Positions 1 to 9,516 of a stretch of 64,000 bases of DNA are shown piece by piece. Position numbers and translations under genes: made by a program. Below the pieces are notes generated by a model. It saw nothing but the letters and a program-made list of their open reading frames with translations. It searched no databases and was not told the origin of the DNA. Source of the stretch: CAWIMX01 sp963792785 (GTDB lineage: Bacteria > Acidobacteriota > Vicinamibacteria > Vicinamibacterales > CAVVIG01); the NCBI GenBank assembly GCA_963792785.1, contig CAWBXO010000001.1, positions 1,116,001 to 1,180,000 on the forward strand. The letters are read 5' to 3'. Each line of letters starts with the position of its first letter. The first letter of the stretch is position 1.

Positions 1-55
1 GCGCCCCCAAGATGACGATCCCGGCTCGGCGCTGCTTCTGGTGACTCCCCGTCAC
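1..55 (-). CDS. N-terminus of an unidentified gene running off the left edge
   Basis: A GTG codon at 53-55 on the minus strand opens a frame that stays open to the window edge (18 codons, VTGSHQKQRRAGIVILGA). An AAGGAGG Shine-Dalgarno sequence lies five bases upstream (63-69), which is why this start is credible. The basic stretch followed by GIVILGA could begin a signal anchor or transmembrane segment. Too little is present to name a family. The AT-rich stretch at 90-135 would be its promoter region. Confidence 0.4.
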   Translation of the reverse strand, partial: MTGSHQKQRRAGIVILGA

Positions 56-112
56 AATGGCCTCCTTAGCGATCGTTGCCCGTAAACGTAAGCAACTTAT
101 AGTCATGCTAAA

Positions 113-132
113 GATAGTATAAATATACTATC
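113..132. promoter_or_regulatory. Perfect AT-rich inverted repeat
   Basis: Arms GATAGTATA (113-121) and TATACTATC (124-132) are perfect reverse complements around AA. The site lies in the most AT-rich stretch of the left edge, about 60 bases upstream of the minus-strand GTG at 55. It could be an operator or a cruciform. No regulator can be assigned. Confidence 0.4.
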
Positions 133-184
133 CGCATAGCCGGGACACCTTACCACCCCCGAGATCCCTGTCAACAGGAACTGA

Positions 185-200
185 TGTCGCGAAGTGTCGC
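185..200 (+). promoter_or_regulatory. Direct repeat TGTCGC-N4-TGTCGC (site 1)
   Basis: Two exact TGTCGC half-sites spaced 10 bp start to start, in the gap between the left-edge gene and the 3' end of the first CRTAC1 gene. The same arrangement recurs at 7702, 26988 and 30472. A 10-bp direct-repeat period is typical of OmpR/PhoB-family operators (family knowledge). Assignment to the OmpR-type regulator at 29749 is inference. Confidence 0.4.
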
Positions 201-259
201 AACGGAGTCACGACAACGGTTCTTTGAATGGAAACTTGCTGCGGCGCCAGCGGGCAGGA

Positions 260-1953
<1,694 letters not shown>

Positions 1954-1957
<4 letters not shown>

Positions 1958-2595
1958 GGTAGCGTCACCAGGCCGTGGCGAATGGCGTAGGCCACGAGCT
2001 CGGCGGTCTTGTGAAGACCGAGCGCGCTCATGATGTTGGCGCGGTGAACGGCGACCGTGTTCGCGCTCAGATCCAGATCGACGGCGATTTCACGGTTGGA
2101 TCGGCCGTCGCAAATCAGCTGCAGGACCTCCAGCTCGCGGGCCGTCAGGGCGGAGTTGCGGTCGCCCTTGAGCGCGTCGGCCTTCAGGTCCGCGAGGGCC
2201 GGGTCGAACACGGTTTCACCGGCGGCGGCCCGCTTCACCGCGTCCGCCAGATCGAGATCGAGGGCGCTTTTCAGCACGTAGCCCCGCGCGCCCGCCTCGA
2301 TCGCCTGGCGGACCAGCGTCTCCTCGGCGTGCATACTCAGCATCAGCACCGCCGCGTCGGGCAGATCGCGCAGGATCTGCCGCATCGCCACGAGTCCGCT
2401 CATGCCCGGCATCGCGCAGTCCATCACGATCACGGCCGGCCGCAGGCTCCGCGCCAGCTCGACGGCCTCGCCGCCGTCGCTCGCCTCGCCCACGACGATG
2501 ATCGACGGATCGTCCTCGAGCATGCGCCGGACGCCGCGCCGCACCAGGTTGTGGTCGTCGACCAGGAGCACGGTGATGCGAACCTCAGCCGGCAC
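1954..2595 (-). CDS. NarL/FixJ-type response regulator
   Basis: 213 aa. The N-terminal receiver domain has the acidic pair D13-D14, the phospho-acceptor Asp at about 59 (VIVMDCAMPG) and the conserved Lys near 109. The C-terminal LuxR-type helix-turn-helix reads LTARELEVLQLICDGRSNREIA. Length is normal for the family. It overlaps the upstream histidine kinase by 11 bp and the downstream CRTAC1 gene by 4 bp, so the three are probably one operon. The cognate kinase is the HisKA_3 protein immediately upstream. Its targets are unknown; co-transcription with a CRTAC1 gene hints at control of envelope functions. Confidence 0.93.
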
Positions 2596-3949
2596 GAATG
2601 GTCAGCTCCCTCCGCTCCGCCCACGGCTCGAGCGGCACGCGCAGCCGAACCCGCGTGCCGCCGGATTCAGGTGTCTCGAACACCACGGTCCCGCCGACGA
2701 GCGCGGCCCGCTCCCGCATGCCGACCAGGCCCAGGCCGCGCCGCGGCGTGTCGGGGGCGATCCCGTGCCCGTGGTCCTCCACCTCCAGCTCGACGGCCGT
2801 CTCGGCCAACCGCAAGCGCACCCACACCCGGCCCGTCGCCGCGTGGCGCACGACGTTGCTGAGCGCCTCCTGCAGGACGCGATACACCTGAATGGCGACG
2901 CCGCCCGCCACCGGCCGCGGCGGACCGCTGCGTTCGTAGGTGATCTCCAGACCGGTCTGGCGCCGCATGGTCGACACGTACTCGTCGATCGTCGCGGCCA
3001 GCCCGATCTGTTCGAGGGCCGACGGATGCAGGCTCTGCGAGAGACCGCGCACGCTGTCGAGCGCGGTCTGGGCAATCTCGCAGACCTCTCGAAGGTCCGC
3101 CTGCACGGGCGACCCGACGGACATCTGTCGCGCCGCGCGGCCCACCATCGACCCGATCGCCGTCAGGACCTGGCCGAGCTCGTCGTGCAGCTCGCGCGCG
3201 ATGTCGCGCAGCGTCGACTCGCGCGCCGCGATGAGCTGCTGGGCGAGCTCGTGGCGATCGTCGGACAGGCGCGCCAGCTCGACGAACAGCCGCCGGTTCG
3301 AGCGGATCACGTACAAGCTGGTCAGGATGATCGCGCCCAGCATCGCGGCGACGAACCAGATCACCTGGCTCCGGACGTCGCGATAGATGCCCTGCACGCG
3401 CGCCGCCGTCTCCTCTTCGGACGCGTTGTTCTGCACGAGCAGACGCGCCACGGCGGTGCCGAGCGCCGACTGCCGCGCCTGCAGCGAGAGTCGCACCTCG
3501 GTGCGCGCCTCGTCCTCCCGCCCGTCCCGGGCCGTCGCGAAGATCCGATCGGCCGCGTTCCAGAAGCGTACGACCGAGTCGCTCAGGTACTGCTGCTGCT
3601 CCGGCGTGCGACTCGCCGTCGCGACCGTTGCTTCGAGCCGCAGGGCATCGTCGAGATCCGTTCGGATGCGGGCGAACTGTGCCGACCAGGCCGTGAGCGG
3701 ATACGGCTCTTCGTTGTCGAGGATGTCGCGCATGGCGAGGCCCAGCACGTTGAGGTCGTTCTGGATGCGCAGGAGCTGCAGCGAGTCCTTGCGGTTGCGG
3801 TCGGTGAGCCCGGTCTGGAGGGCCTGCAGTCCGGAAATCTGGCGGCTGACGTACCACCCGTCAGCCACGACCGCCACGAGCGTGACGAGCAGCCCGATCA
3901 GGAGGCCGGCGCTCGGAGACGAACGTGGAGATCGCGTCCAGTGCACCAC
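2585..3949 (-). CDS. NarL-system sensor histidine kinase (HisKA_3)
   Basis: About 454 aa from a GTG at 3949. Two transmembrane segments (near residues 16-34 and 203-223) flank a helical periplasmic sensor region. A HisKA_3 dimerisation domain with the phospho-His in RELHDELGQ follows, then an HATPase_c domain (VLQEALSNVVRHA, DHGHGI, RGLGLVGMRERA). The frame is open to an ATG at 4015, but that ATG lies inside a 12-bp hairpin that looks like the terminator of the preceding gene, so I prefer the GTG at 3949 or 3946. It phosphorylates the response regulator encoded next to it. The signal is unknown. Confidence 0.88.
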   Translation of the reverse strand: MVHWTRSPRSSPSAGLLIGLLVTLVAVVADGWYVSRQISGLQALQTGLTDRNRKDSLQLLRIQNDLNVLGLAMRDILDNEEPYPLTAWSAQFARIRTDLDDALRLEATVATASRTPEQQQYLSDSVVRFWNAADRIFATARDGREDEARTEVRLSLQARQSALGTAVARLLVQNNASEEETAARVQGIYRDVRSQVIWFVAAMLGAIILTSLYVIRSNRRLFVELARLSDDRHELAQQLIAARESTLRDIARELHDELGQVLTAIGSMVGRAARQMSVGSPVQADLREVCEIAQTALDSVRGLSQSLHPSALEQIGLAATIDEYVSTMRRQTGLEITYERSGPPRPVAGGVAIQVYRVLQEALSNVVRHAATGRVWVRLRLAETAVELEVEDHGHGIAPDTPRRGLGLVGMRERAALVGGTVVFETPESGGTRVRLRVPLEPWAERRELTIRAG

Positions 3950-3960
3950 AGTCGGATTGG

Positions 3961-3994
3961 GCGGACAGCCTATTGTCCGCCACGCTGCGGTCAA
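3961..3994 (-). promoter_or_regulatory. Candidate promoter with inverted repeat for the kinase-regulator-CRTAC1 operon
   Basis: On the minus strand TTGACC (3989-3994) and TAGGCT (3967-3972) are separated by 16 bp and could serve as -35 and -10. A perfect inverted repeat, GCGGACA-N6-TGTCCGC (3961-3980), overlaps the -10, as a repressor or autoregulatory operator would. The predicted transcript would start near the GTG at 3949, giving a very short leader. The -10 match is weak, so this is tentative. Confidence 0.3.
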
Positions 3995-4001
3995 GAGTAT
4001 A

Positions 4002-4030
4002 GGACGTGGCGGCATGCCGCCGCCACGTCC
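4002..4030 (-). terminator. Hairpin after the small exported protein gene
   Basis: Arms GGACGTGGCGGC (4002-4013) and GCCGCCACGTCC (4019-4030) form a 12-bp GC-rich stem with a 5-base loop, starting 11 bases after the stop of the gene ending at 4041. There is no long U tract, so it may work as a Rho-assisted or weak intrinsic terminator. Confidence 0.5.
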
Positions 4031-4040
4031 AGGTGTCCCC

Positions 4041-4439
4041 TTAGTTGTTTAGATCGACGCGCAGGCCGTGGCTGGACGGGGTGTTGTCCTCCACCTTGTG
4101 ATCGATCGTCCACATCGCGCCCGCCACCACCACGCCGGTCACGATCGCGATGAGCGCCTTGCGCGCGCCGCTCATCCCGCTGGCCTCGAGGCCCGGCGCC
4201 TGCTGGGCCAAGACCGCCGGGCCGCTCTGGGCCACGGGCAGCGCCGCGGCGAAGCTGGGAACCGTCGCGAGCCGCTCGGCCCGGGTCGTGACCGGATCGA
4301 CGACCGCGTCTTTCACCGCCAGGGTCCGCGCGGTTTCGCGAGCCACGCGGCCGGCCGACTCCAACAAGGTTTCTCCCGCGAACGCAGCCGACACATTGGC
4401 CATGGACACGGCCAAGGTCAACATCAACAACCGCTTCAT
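4041..4439 (-). CDS. Small exported protein of unknown function with a C-terminal hydrophobic segment
   Basis: 132 aa from the ATG at 4439, which is preceded by an AGGAGG ribosome binding site; a longer frame from 4493 lacks one. A signal peptide (MKRLLMLTLAVSMANVSAAFA) is followed by a helical, Ala-rich stretch. A predicted membrane segment (ALIAIVTGVVVAGAMWTI) lies near the C-terminus. I do not recognise a family. Hairpins lie on both sides (4002-4030 and 4509-4538), so it is probably monocistronic. It sits between a TonB receptor gene and a two-component system; no functional link can be shown. Confidence 0.7.
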   Translation of the reverse strand: MKRLLMLTLAVSMANVSAAFAGETLLESAGRVARETARTLAVKDAVVDPVTTRAERLATVPSFAAALPVAQSGPAVLAQQAPGLEASGMSGARKALIAIVTGVVVAGAMWTIDHKVEDNTPSSHGLRVDLNN

Positions 4440-4508
4440 CCCGCCTCCTCGACTCTTGACTCGGACCCGAGAACAGGTCCTCACTTTTACCAATCGACGC
4501 GGAGAAGA

Positions 4509-4538
4509 CCTCAGGGGTCCACGCGGGAACCCCTGAGG
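4509..4538 (-). terminator. Strong hairpin after the TonB receptor gene
   Basis: Arms CCTCAGGGGT (4509-4518) and ACCCCTGAGG (4529-4538) are perfect 10-bp complements, 16 bases past the receptor stop codon on the minus strand. The minus strand then reads TCTTCTCC, a weak U tract. This is a reasonable intrinsic-like terminator. Confidence 0.6.
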
Positions 4539-4553
4539 CTCAGCCGTTCTGTC

Positions 4554-7500
4554 CTAGAACTCGAGACTCGCCGTGATGCGCGCGAGCCGCGCCGCCAGGA
4601 ACGAGGAGGGGTACAGGAACCTGGACCCATACGAGCTGCTCGTGCTCTGGATGGAATTGCTGTTCAGCGCGTTGTAGACGTCGAACGCCACACGCATCCG
4701 CGCCCAGCCGGAGATATTGAGCGACTTGTTCACCGACAGGTCGAGCTGCTGGAAGCGCGCCCCGAAAATCGAGTTCGGTGCGTAGAGGTACACCGACTGC
4801 GCCGTGTTCAACGTCGTGCGTGACGGATCCTTGAACCGGACATCCGACGACCGCACGGTCATGATCGCATCGTTCGTGGAGCCCGGCGTGTTGCGGTAGA
4901 TGAAGCTGGCGGTGACGCCGCCCTTGACCGGCACGCTGCCGCGCACGCGGAAGTCGGCCAGGTTCGCCCACGACGTCACCACCCGGCAGAACGGCCCGCC
5001 GGGCAGCTGCGAGCCGGTGATGCCCGCCGGCTGGTTCGGGATGTCCACCGTGTAGCAGTGGTCGTCCACCTGCCGCCCGATGTCCAGCCCGCCGCCGAGC
5101 GAAATCCCGCGCGGCAGCCGGCCTTCGGCCCCGAACGTGAAGCCGTCCCAGTAGCGCTTCTGCTTCCCGAACTCCTTCGCGTTGGTCACGCGAGACTGGC
5201 CCTTCCCGTAGAGCGCGGGCTTGATGTCGTAGTAGCCGCACTGTTCCTGGCCGGCGTTGGGCAGCCGCGAGTCGTTCGGCACCGTGATGCAGAACTCGTC
5301 GAACGCCTCGGGTCCGTACAGCGTGTTCTCCGTGACGATGAAGCTGCCGTCCGCGTTGTGGTTGTACGCCACGTTCACGGCCAGCCCGTGGACGACCTCG
5401 TGGTCCACCTCGAGGTTGTAGTCCCAGAGGAAGTCACGATTGCCGTCCGTCACCGACGGGTCGAAGATCGTGGCTGACGGGATGAACTGCCCGAAGAACG
5501 CGCTCGACATGGCCCCGCACTCGCCGTTCGCGCTGAAGTTCGCGAGGTCGCAGTCCGGGATGTAGTCGCCGTTCGCGTCGTTCCAGTTCCGGTTCGCCGA
5601 GCTCACCGACGAGCTGAACGGATGGAACCGGCGCGTCAAGTCGCTGCGGCTGAGCTGGTTGAACCGGCCCATCGAGAACTTGATCGCCGTCCGCCCGTTG
5701 CCGAACACGTCGTACGCCACGCCGAGCCGCGGGTTGACGTCCTTCCAGTCGGGAACCCCCGACAGCGCGTCCACGTGCCGCGCCGGCACGTACGGACCCG
5801 CCGGCAGGTCGGCTGACGGGAAGCCCATCGTGACGTAATCGAACCGCAGGCCCAGGTTGAGCGTCATCCGCTGGATCGTCCACGCGTCCTGCCCGAAGAT
5901 CCCGATCTCGTGGTTCTGCCGCTCCTGCTGGAAGAACGGCAGCGCCTTGTACTGGATGCGGGCCGGCTTCCCGTTGAGGAAGTCGTAGCTCAACCCGTCC
6001 TTGTTGTTGTTGTCGCGGCCCTCGTCGTTGAACCCCTGCTCGTCCGAGATCCCGACCTTGATGTTGTGGGTGCCCGTCACGTAGGACAGCGAGAACCGCT
6101 GGGCGCTCCGGCCCGTGCGGGCAATCGGCGCCGTCAGCGTCGAGGCCGCGCCGTAGCGGTAGCCCGTGGCCAGCTCGAGAATCGACCGGTCGTCGCGCGT
6201 GACGCCCGTCTCCGCGAAGTTCACCCAGTTCGCCGTCTGCCACGAGAGGCCGGCCTCGAGGAGCAGCCGGTTCGTCACCGGCATCGTCCACGTGCCCTGC
6301 ACCACCCCCGACGGATACCAGTCCCAGCCGCGCTCCGACTCGATGGCGTTGGCCCCGGTGAACGGCCCCGTCGTGCAGCGGCACGACTTCTGGATGTCCG
6401 CGTAGAAGTTGATCCGCTGGCTGTTCGTGGCCTGCCACGTCAACCGCCCCGAGTGGTTCCGATACCAGTCGAAGCTCGCCGCCGGCTTCCCCGTGGCGTA
6501 GAGCGCCGCCTGGTCCGCGAACGGCGTGCCCGGCTGCCCCGGATAGAACAGCGTCGCCGTGTTCGGGTTCCCCGATTTGCCCTGCAGCGGATTGAAATAG
6601 GCGCCCGGCTGGTTGACGCGGGAGCCCCAACGGGCGACCGCCGCGAAATACCACAGCCGGTCGTGCACGATCGGCCCGCCCGACTGGCCACCGAGCCGGA
6701 AGATGTTCTTCACCGTGCCGGCCGTATCGATCCCGAACGCCCGCAGGGCGTCGTCGATGTTCGAGCCCTGCATCGCGCCGTTCGAGAAGTAGCCGTCCAC
6801 GCTGCCGTGGAACGTGTTGCTGCCGCTCTTGGGAATCGCGTTGAGCGACGTGCTCCCCGATCCCGACTCGGCGCCCATGCCCGTCGTCTCGAGCTGCAGC
6901 TCCTGAATGTTGCCGCTGTCGGTGATGTACCCCACGCCCGACGCCGCGCCGATGAAATACTGGTTCCGGAAGCCGTCGAACGAGGCGCGCGTCCCCGTCT
7001 TGCCGTGATAGAAGGTGTAGGCGCCCTGCGCCGACCACGTATCCCGGCTGCCGCCGACGTCGGACTGGGTCGTCGCGAAGCCCGGCGTCACGTACGCCAG
7101 CGTCTGCAGCCCGACGCTGCCGCTCGGCAGGTCTTCGAGCTGCGAGGTGCTGAGCGTGGACTGCTGGCGGACCGTCTGCGTGTCCACGACCGGCGCCGCA
7201 CCCGTGACCGTGATGGTCTCTTCGAGAGCCCCTACCGTCATGGTGACGTTGACCGAGGCCGTGAACCCCGACCCGAGCACAATGCCCTCGCGCCGGACCG
7301 TCGAGAACCCGGGGAGCGTGAAGGTGACCGTGTAACTGCCCGGCCGCAGGTCGACGATGTTGTACCGGCCCTGCGGACCTGTGACCGCGGTCCGCACCTT
7401 CTCGATCAAAGCCGGGCTCGCCGCTTCGACCGTGACACCTGGAATCGCCAGGTTGTCGTTGTCGCGGACGACGCCGGCAATGGCGGACGCCTGCTGGGCC

Positions 7501-7589
7501 GCGGCCGACCCTGTCCAGACGGACGCGCACATGAATGCCGCCAGAATGACGCCGAATGCCCTTCGACCTTTCAGCCGACTGCCGTTCAC
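4554..7589 (-). CDS. TonB-dependent receptor with carboxypeptidase-regulatory-like N-terminal domain
   Basis: 1011 aa. A signal peptide (about residues 1-31) is followed by a carboxypeptidase-regulatory-like beta-sandwich (IAGVVRDNDNLAIPGVTV, GRYNIVDLRPGSYTVTF). A plug region (ITVTGAAPVVDTQTV) and a long outer-membrane barrel follow. The C-terminus ends in Phe (RITASLEF), as barrel proteins do. This architecture is the acidobacterial OmpA/SusC-like receptor type that imports oligosaccharides, peptides or other large ligands with TonB energy. No SusD partner is adjacent, so the substrate is unknown. The upstream gap has a TGTCGC direct repeat at 7702-7717, 113 bp from the start, shared with the divergent CRTAC1 gene. 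Confidence 0.92.
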   Translation of the reverse strand: MNGSRLKGRRAFGVILAAFMCASVWTGSAAAQQASAIAGVVRDNDNLAIPGVTVEAASPALIEKVRTAVTGPQGRYNIVDLRPGSYTVTFTLPGFSTVRREGIVLGSGFTASVNVTMTVGALEETITVTGAAPVVDTQTVRQQSTLSTSQLEDLPSGSVGLQTLAYVTPGFATTQSDVGGSRDTWSAQGAYTFYHGKTGTRASFDGFRNQYFIGAASGVGYITDSGNIQELQLETTGMGAESGSGSTSLNAIPKSGSNTFHGSVDGYFSNGAMQGSNIDDALRAFGIDTAGTVKNIFRLGGQSGGPIVHDRLWYFAAVARWGSRVNQPGAYFNPLQGKSGNPNTATLFYPGQPGTPFADQAALYATGKPAASFDWYRNHSGRLTWQATNSQRINFYADIQKSCRCTTGPFTGANAIESERGWDWYPSGVVQGTWTMPVTNRLLLEAGLSWQTANWVNFAETGVTRDDRSILELATGYRYGAASTLTAPIARTGRSAQRFSLSYVTGTHNIKVGISDEQGFNDEGRDNNNKDGLSYDFLNGKPARIQYKALPFFQQERQNHEIGIFGQDAWTIQRMTLNLGLRFDYVTMGFPSADLPAGPYVPARHVDALSGVPDWKDVNPRLGVAYDVFGNGRTAIKFSMGRFNQLSRSDLTRRFHPFSSSVSSANRNWNDANGDYIPDCDLANFSANGECGAMSSAFFGQFIPSATIFDPSVTDGNRDFLWDYNLEVDHEVVHGLAVNVAYNHNADGSFIVTENTLYGPEAFDEFCITVPNDSRLPNAGQEQCGYYDIKPALYGKGQSRVTNAKEFGKQKRYWDGFTFGAEGRLPRGISLGGGLDIGRQVDDHCYTVDIPNQPAGITGSQLPGGPFCRVVTSWANLADFRVRGSVPVKGGVTASFIYRNTPGSTNDAIMTVRSSDVRFKDPSRTTLNTAQSVYLYAPNSIFGARFQQLDLSVNKSLNISGWARMRVAFDVYNALNSNSIQSTSSSYGSRFLYPSSFLAARLARITASLEF

Positions 7590-7701
7590 AGGCTCCTCCT
7601 CAAATGTAGAACTTCACGCCCGTGCAAAGTTTGCAATGCGCTCCGTTTTCAAATGTTTCCGCACTGTAAGTAATTCATTACGATTAGGTCAAGGAGTGGT
7701 C

Positions 7702-7717
7702 TGTCGCGAGATGTCGC
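7702..7717 (+). promoter_or_regulatory. Direct repeat TGTCGC-N4-TGTCGC (site 2)
   Basis: Two exact TGTCGC half-sites with 10-bp period lie in the 181-bp divergent gap between the TonB receptor (start 7589) and the CRTAC1 gene (start 7771). It could control either gene. It matches site 1 in both half-sites; sites 3 and 4 are variants. Confidence 0.45.
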
Positions 7718-7770
7718 ACGTGCCGGCAACCCGGCCGGGAAGTGGGTAATCCTGGATCCAGACCCATGCC

Positions 7771-9516
7771 ATGGATTCCAGGCCGCCAATCGTGCCAGTA
7801 TGCGGCGTGGCGACCGGGTCCCCGCTCCGCGCCCTGGTATTGACGGCCTGCCTGGCTGGCGTGGCGACTCTGATGGCCGAGCCGGGGCCAGCGGCCCCGA
7901 CGTTCACCCAAGTCGGTCGCCAGGCCGGTATCCGCTACGAACAGCACAACGGGGCGGCGGGCCGCTACTGGTACCCGGAGCTCTTCGGGGGCGGCGTCGC
8001 CGTCCTCGACATTGACGGCGACCGGCGGCCGGACCTGCTCTTCGTCGATGGCCGGGACTGGGAGCCAGGGGGACGCCCCGCCAGGCACACCCTCTACCGG
8101 AACAACGGCGACGGGACGTTCTCGGACGTCTCGAAGGGCAGCGGCTTCGACACCGCCAACGTCTACGGCCTCGGCGCGACCGTGGCCGATTACGACAACG
8201 ACGGGAGGGATGACGTCTTCATGACCACGGTGGACGGCGGCCGCCTGTTCCACAACGAAGGCGGCGGCCGGTTTGCCGACGTGACCGGCCCCGCCGGCAT
8301 CCACAACACCGGGTTTGCCGTGAGCGCGGCGTGGCTCGACTACGACCGCGACGGCCTGGCCGACCTCTTCGTCGGCAACTACGTCCAGTGGTCGCCCGAC
8401 GCCGAGGTCCGCTGCGCCCTCGGCGGCGTGCAGGGGTACTGTGGGCCCGACTCCTACAAGCCGGTGGCGCCCAAACTCTACCGGAACCTGGGGGCGGGCC
8501 ACTTCGCGGACGCCACCGCGGCGGCCGGCCTCGACTCACCCACCGATAAAGCCATGGGCGTGGCCGTCTTCGACTACAACGGCGACGGGTGGCCTGACCT
8601 CTTCATCGGCAGCGATCGCGTCCCGGCGAAGCTGTACCGCAACGACACGCGGGGCCATTTCGTCGAGGAGGGCGTGCGGGCCGGCGTCGCCCTGAGCGAA
8701 AACGGCGCGGCGCGAGCCAACATGGGCGTCGATGCCGCCGACTACGATCGGTCGGGGCGTCCGCACCTGCTGGTCGGGAACTTCATCAACGAGATGCTCG
8801 GCCTCTACCACAACGAGAACGGCCGGACGTTCGTCGACGTCGCGCCGCGATCGACAGTCGGCCGGTCCAGCCTCCTGTCGGTGACATGGGCCGCGTTCTT
8901 CCTCGACTACGACCTGGACGGCTGGCCCGACATCTTCGCGGCCAACGGCGGCACCGACGAGTCTCAGGTGCGCGACGCGAGGGCCCGGGTCGCCATGCCC
9001 CCGCTCCTGCTCCGCAACCGTCAGGACGGCACGTTCGAGGACGTGACCCGGACGCTCGGGGCGGCCTTCAACACGCCGATCATGGGGCGCGGCGCCGCCT
9101 ACCTCGACTTCGACGGCGACGGCGACCTGGACATCGCGATCACGACGCTGGGAGGCCCGGCGTACCTCTTCCGCAACGACGGCGGCAACCGCCGCCACTG
9201 GCTGCGGGTCGCAGCCGTCGGGGCCCGCTCCAACCGGAGCGCGCTCGGCGCCGTCGTGCGCGTGACGAGCGCGTCGGGGACGCAGTGGCAGGCGGTGCAC
9301 AGCGGGTCGAGTTATGCGTCGCAGAGCGAGCTCGCGCTCACCTTCGGGCTCGGAGACGACGCGCGCGTGACGAAGCTCGAGGTCGCCTGGCCGTCGGGCG
9401 CGGCCCAGACGTTCACGGACCTCGCCGCCGATCGGACGCTCACGATCGACGAGACCCGCGGCCTCGTCAGCGGCCGCTCGCCGTCCGCGACTGGTGCAGG
9501 AGCTCCTCCTCGATGA
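7771..9516 (+). CDS. CRTAC1 family protein (FG-GAP/VCBS plus ASPIC/UnbV)
   Basis: 581 aa. A hydrophobic signal segment (LRALVLTACLAGVATLMA) is followed by FG-GAP/VCBS repeats with Asp-rich calcium loops (DIDGDRRPD, DYDNDGRDD, DYDRDGLAD, DYNGDGWPD, DFDGDGDLD). A C-terminal ASPIC/UnbV domain is present (SNRSALGAVVRV, YASQSELALTFGLG, VAWPSGAAQTF). The ATG at 7771 has no obvious Shine-Dalgarno sequence; a start slightly downstream is possible. Its 3' end overlaps the convergent TIG/DsbA-like gene by 50 bp. Likely secreted or periplasmic. Homology to its paralogues is clear but the biological role is not. Confidence 0.88.
   Translation: MDSRPPIVPVCGVATGSPLRALVLTACLAGVATLMAEPGPAAPTFTQVGRQAGIRYEQHNGAAGRYWYPELFGGGVAVLDIDGDRRPDLLFVDGRDWEPGGRPARHTLYRNNGDGTFSDVSKGSGFDTANVYGLGATVADYDNDGRDDVFMTTVDGGRLFHNEGGGRFADVTGPAGIHNTGFAVSAAWLDYDRDGLADLFVGNYVQWSPDAEVRCALGGVQGYCGPDSYKPVAPKLYRNLGAGHFADATAAAGLDSPTDKAMGVAVFDYNGDGWPDLFIGSDRVPAKLYRNDTRGHFVEEGVRAGVALSENGAARANMGVDAADYDRSGRPHLLVGNFINEMLGLYHNENGRTFVDVAPRSTVGRSSLLSVTWAAFFLDYDLDGWPDIFAANGGTDESQVRDARARVAMPPLLLRNRQDGTFEDVTRTLGAAFNTPIMGRGAAYLDFDGDGDLDIAITTLGGPAYLFRNDGGNRRHWLRVAAVGARSNRSALGAVVRVTSASGTQWQAVHSGSSYASQSELALTFGLGDDARVTKLEVAWPSGAAQTFTDLAADRTLTIDETRGLVSGRSPSATGAGAPPR

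Noticed and set aside
4015..4015. ATG at 4015 as the start of the NarL-system kinase
   Set aside because: It lies inside the 12-bp hairpin that ends the previous gene and has no Shine-Dalgarno; a GTG at 3949 is preferred.
2402..4153. Long plus-strand frames opposite the histidine kinase
   Set aside because: They mirror the kinase codons, have no recognisable motifs and no ribosome site.
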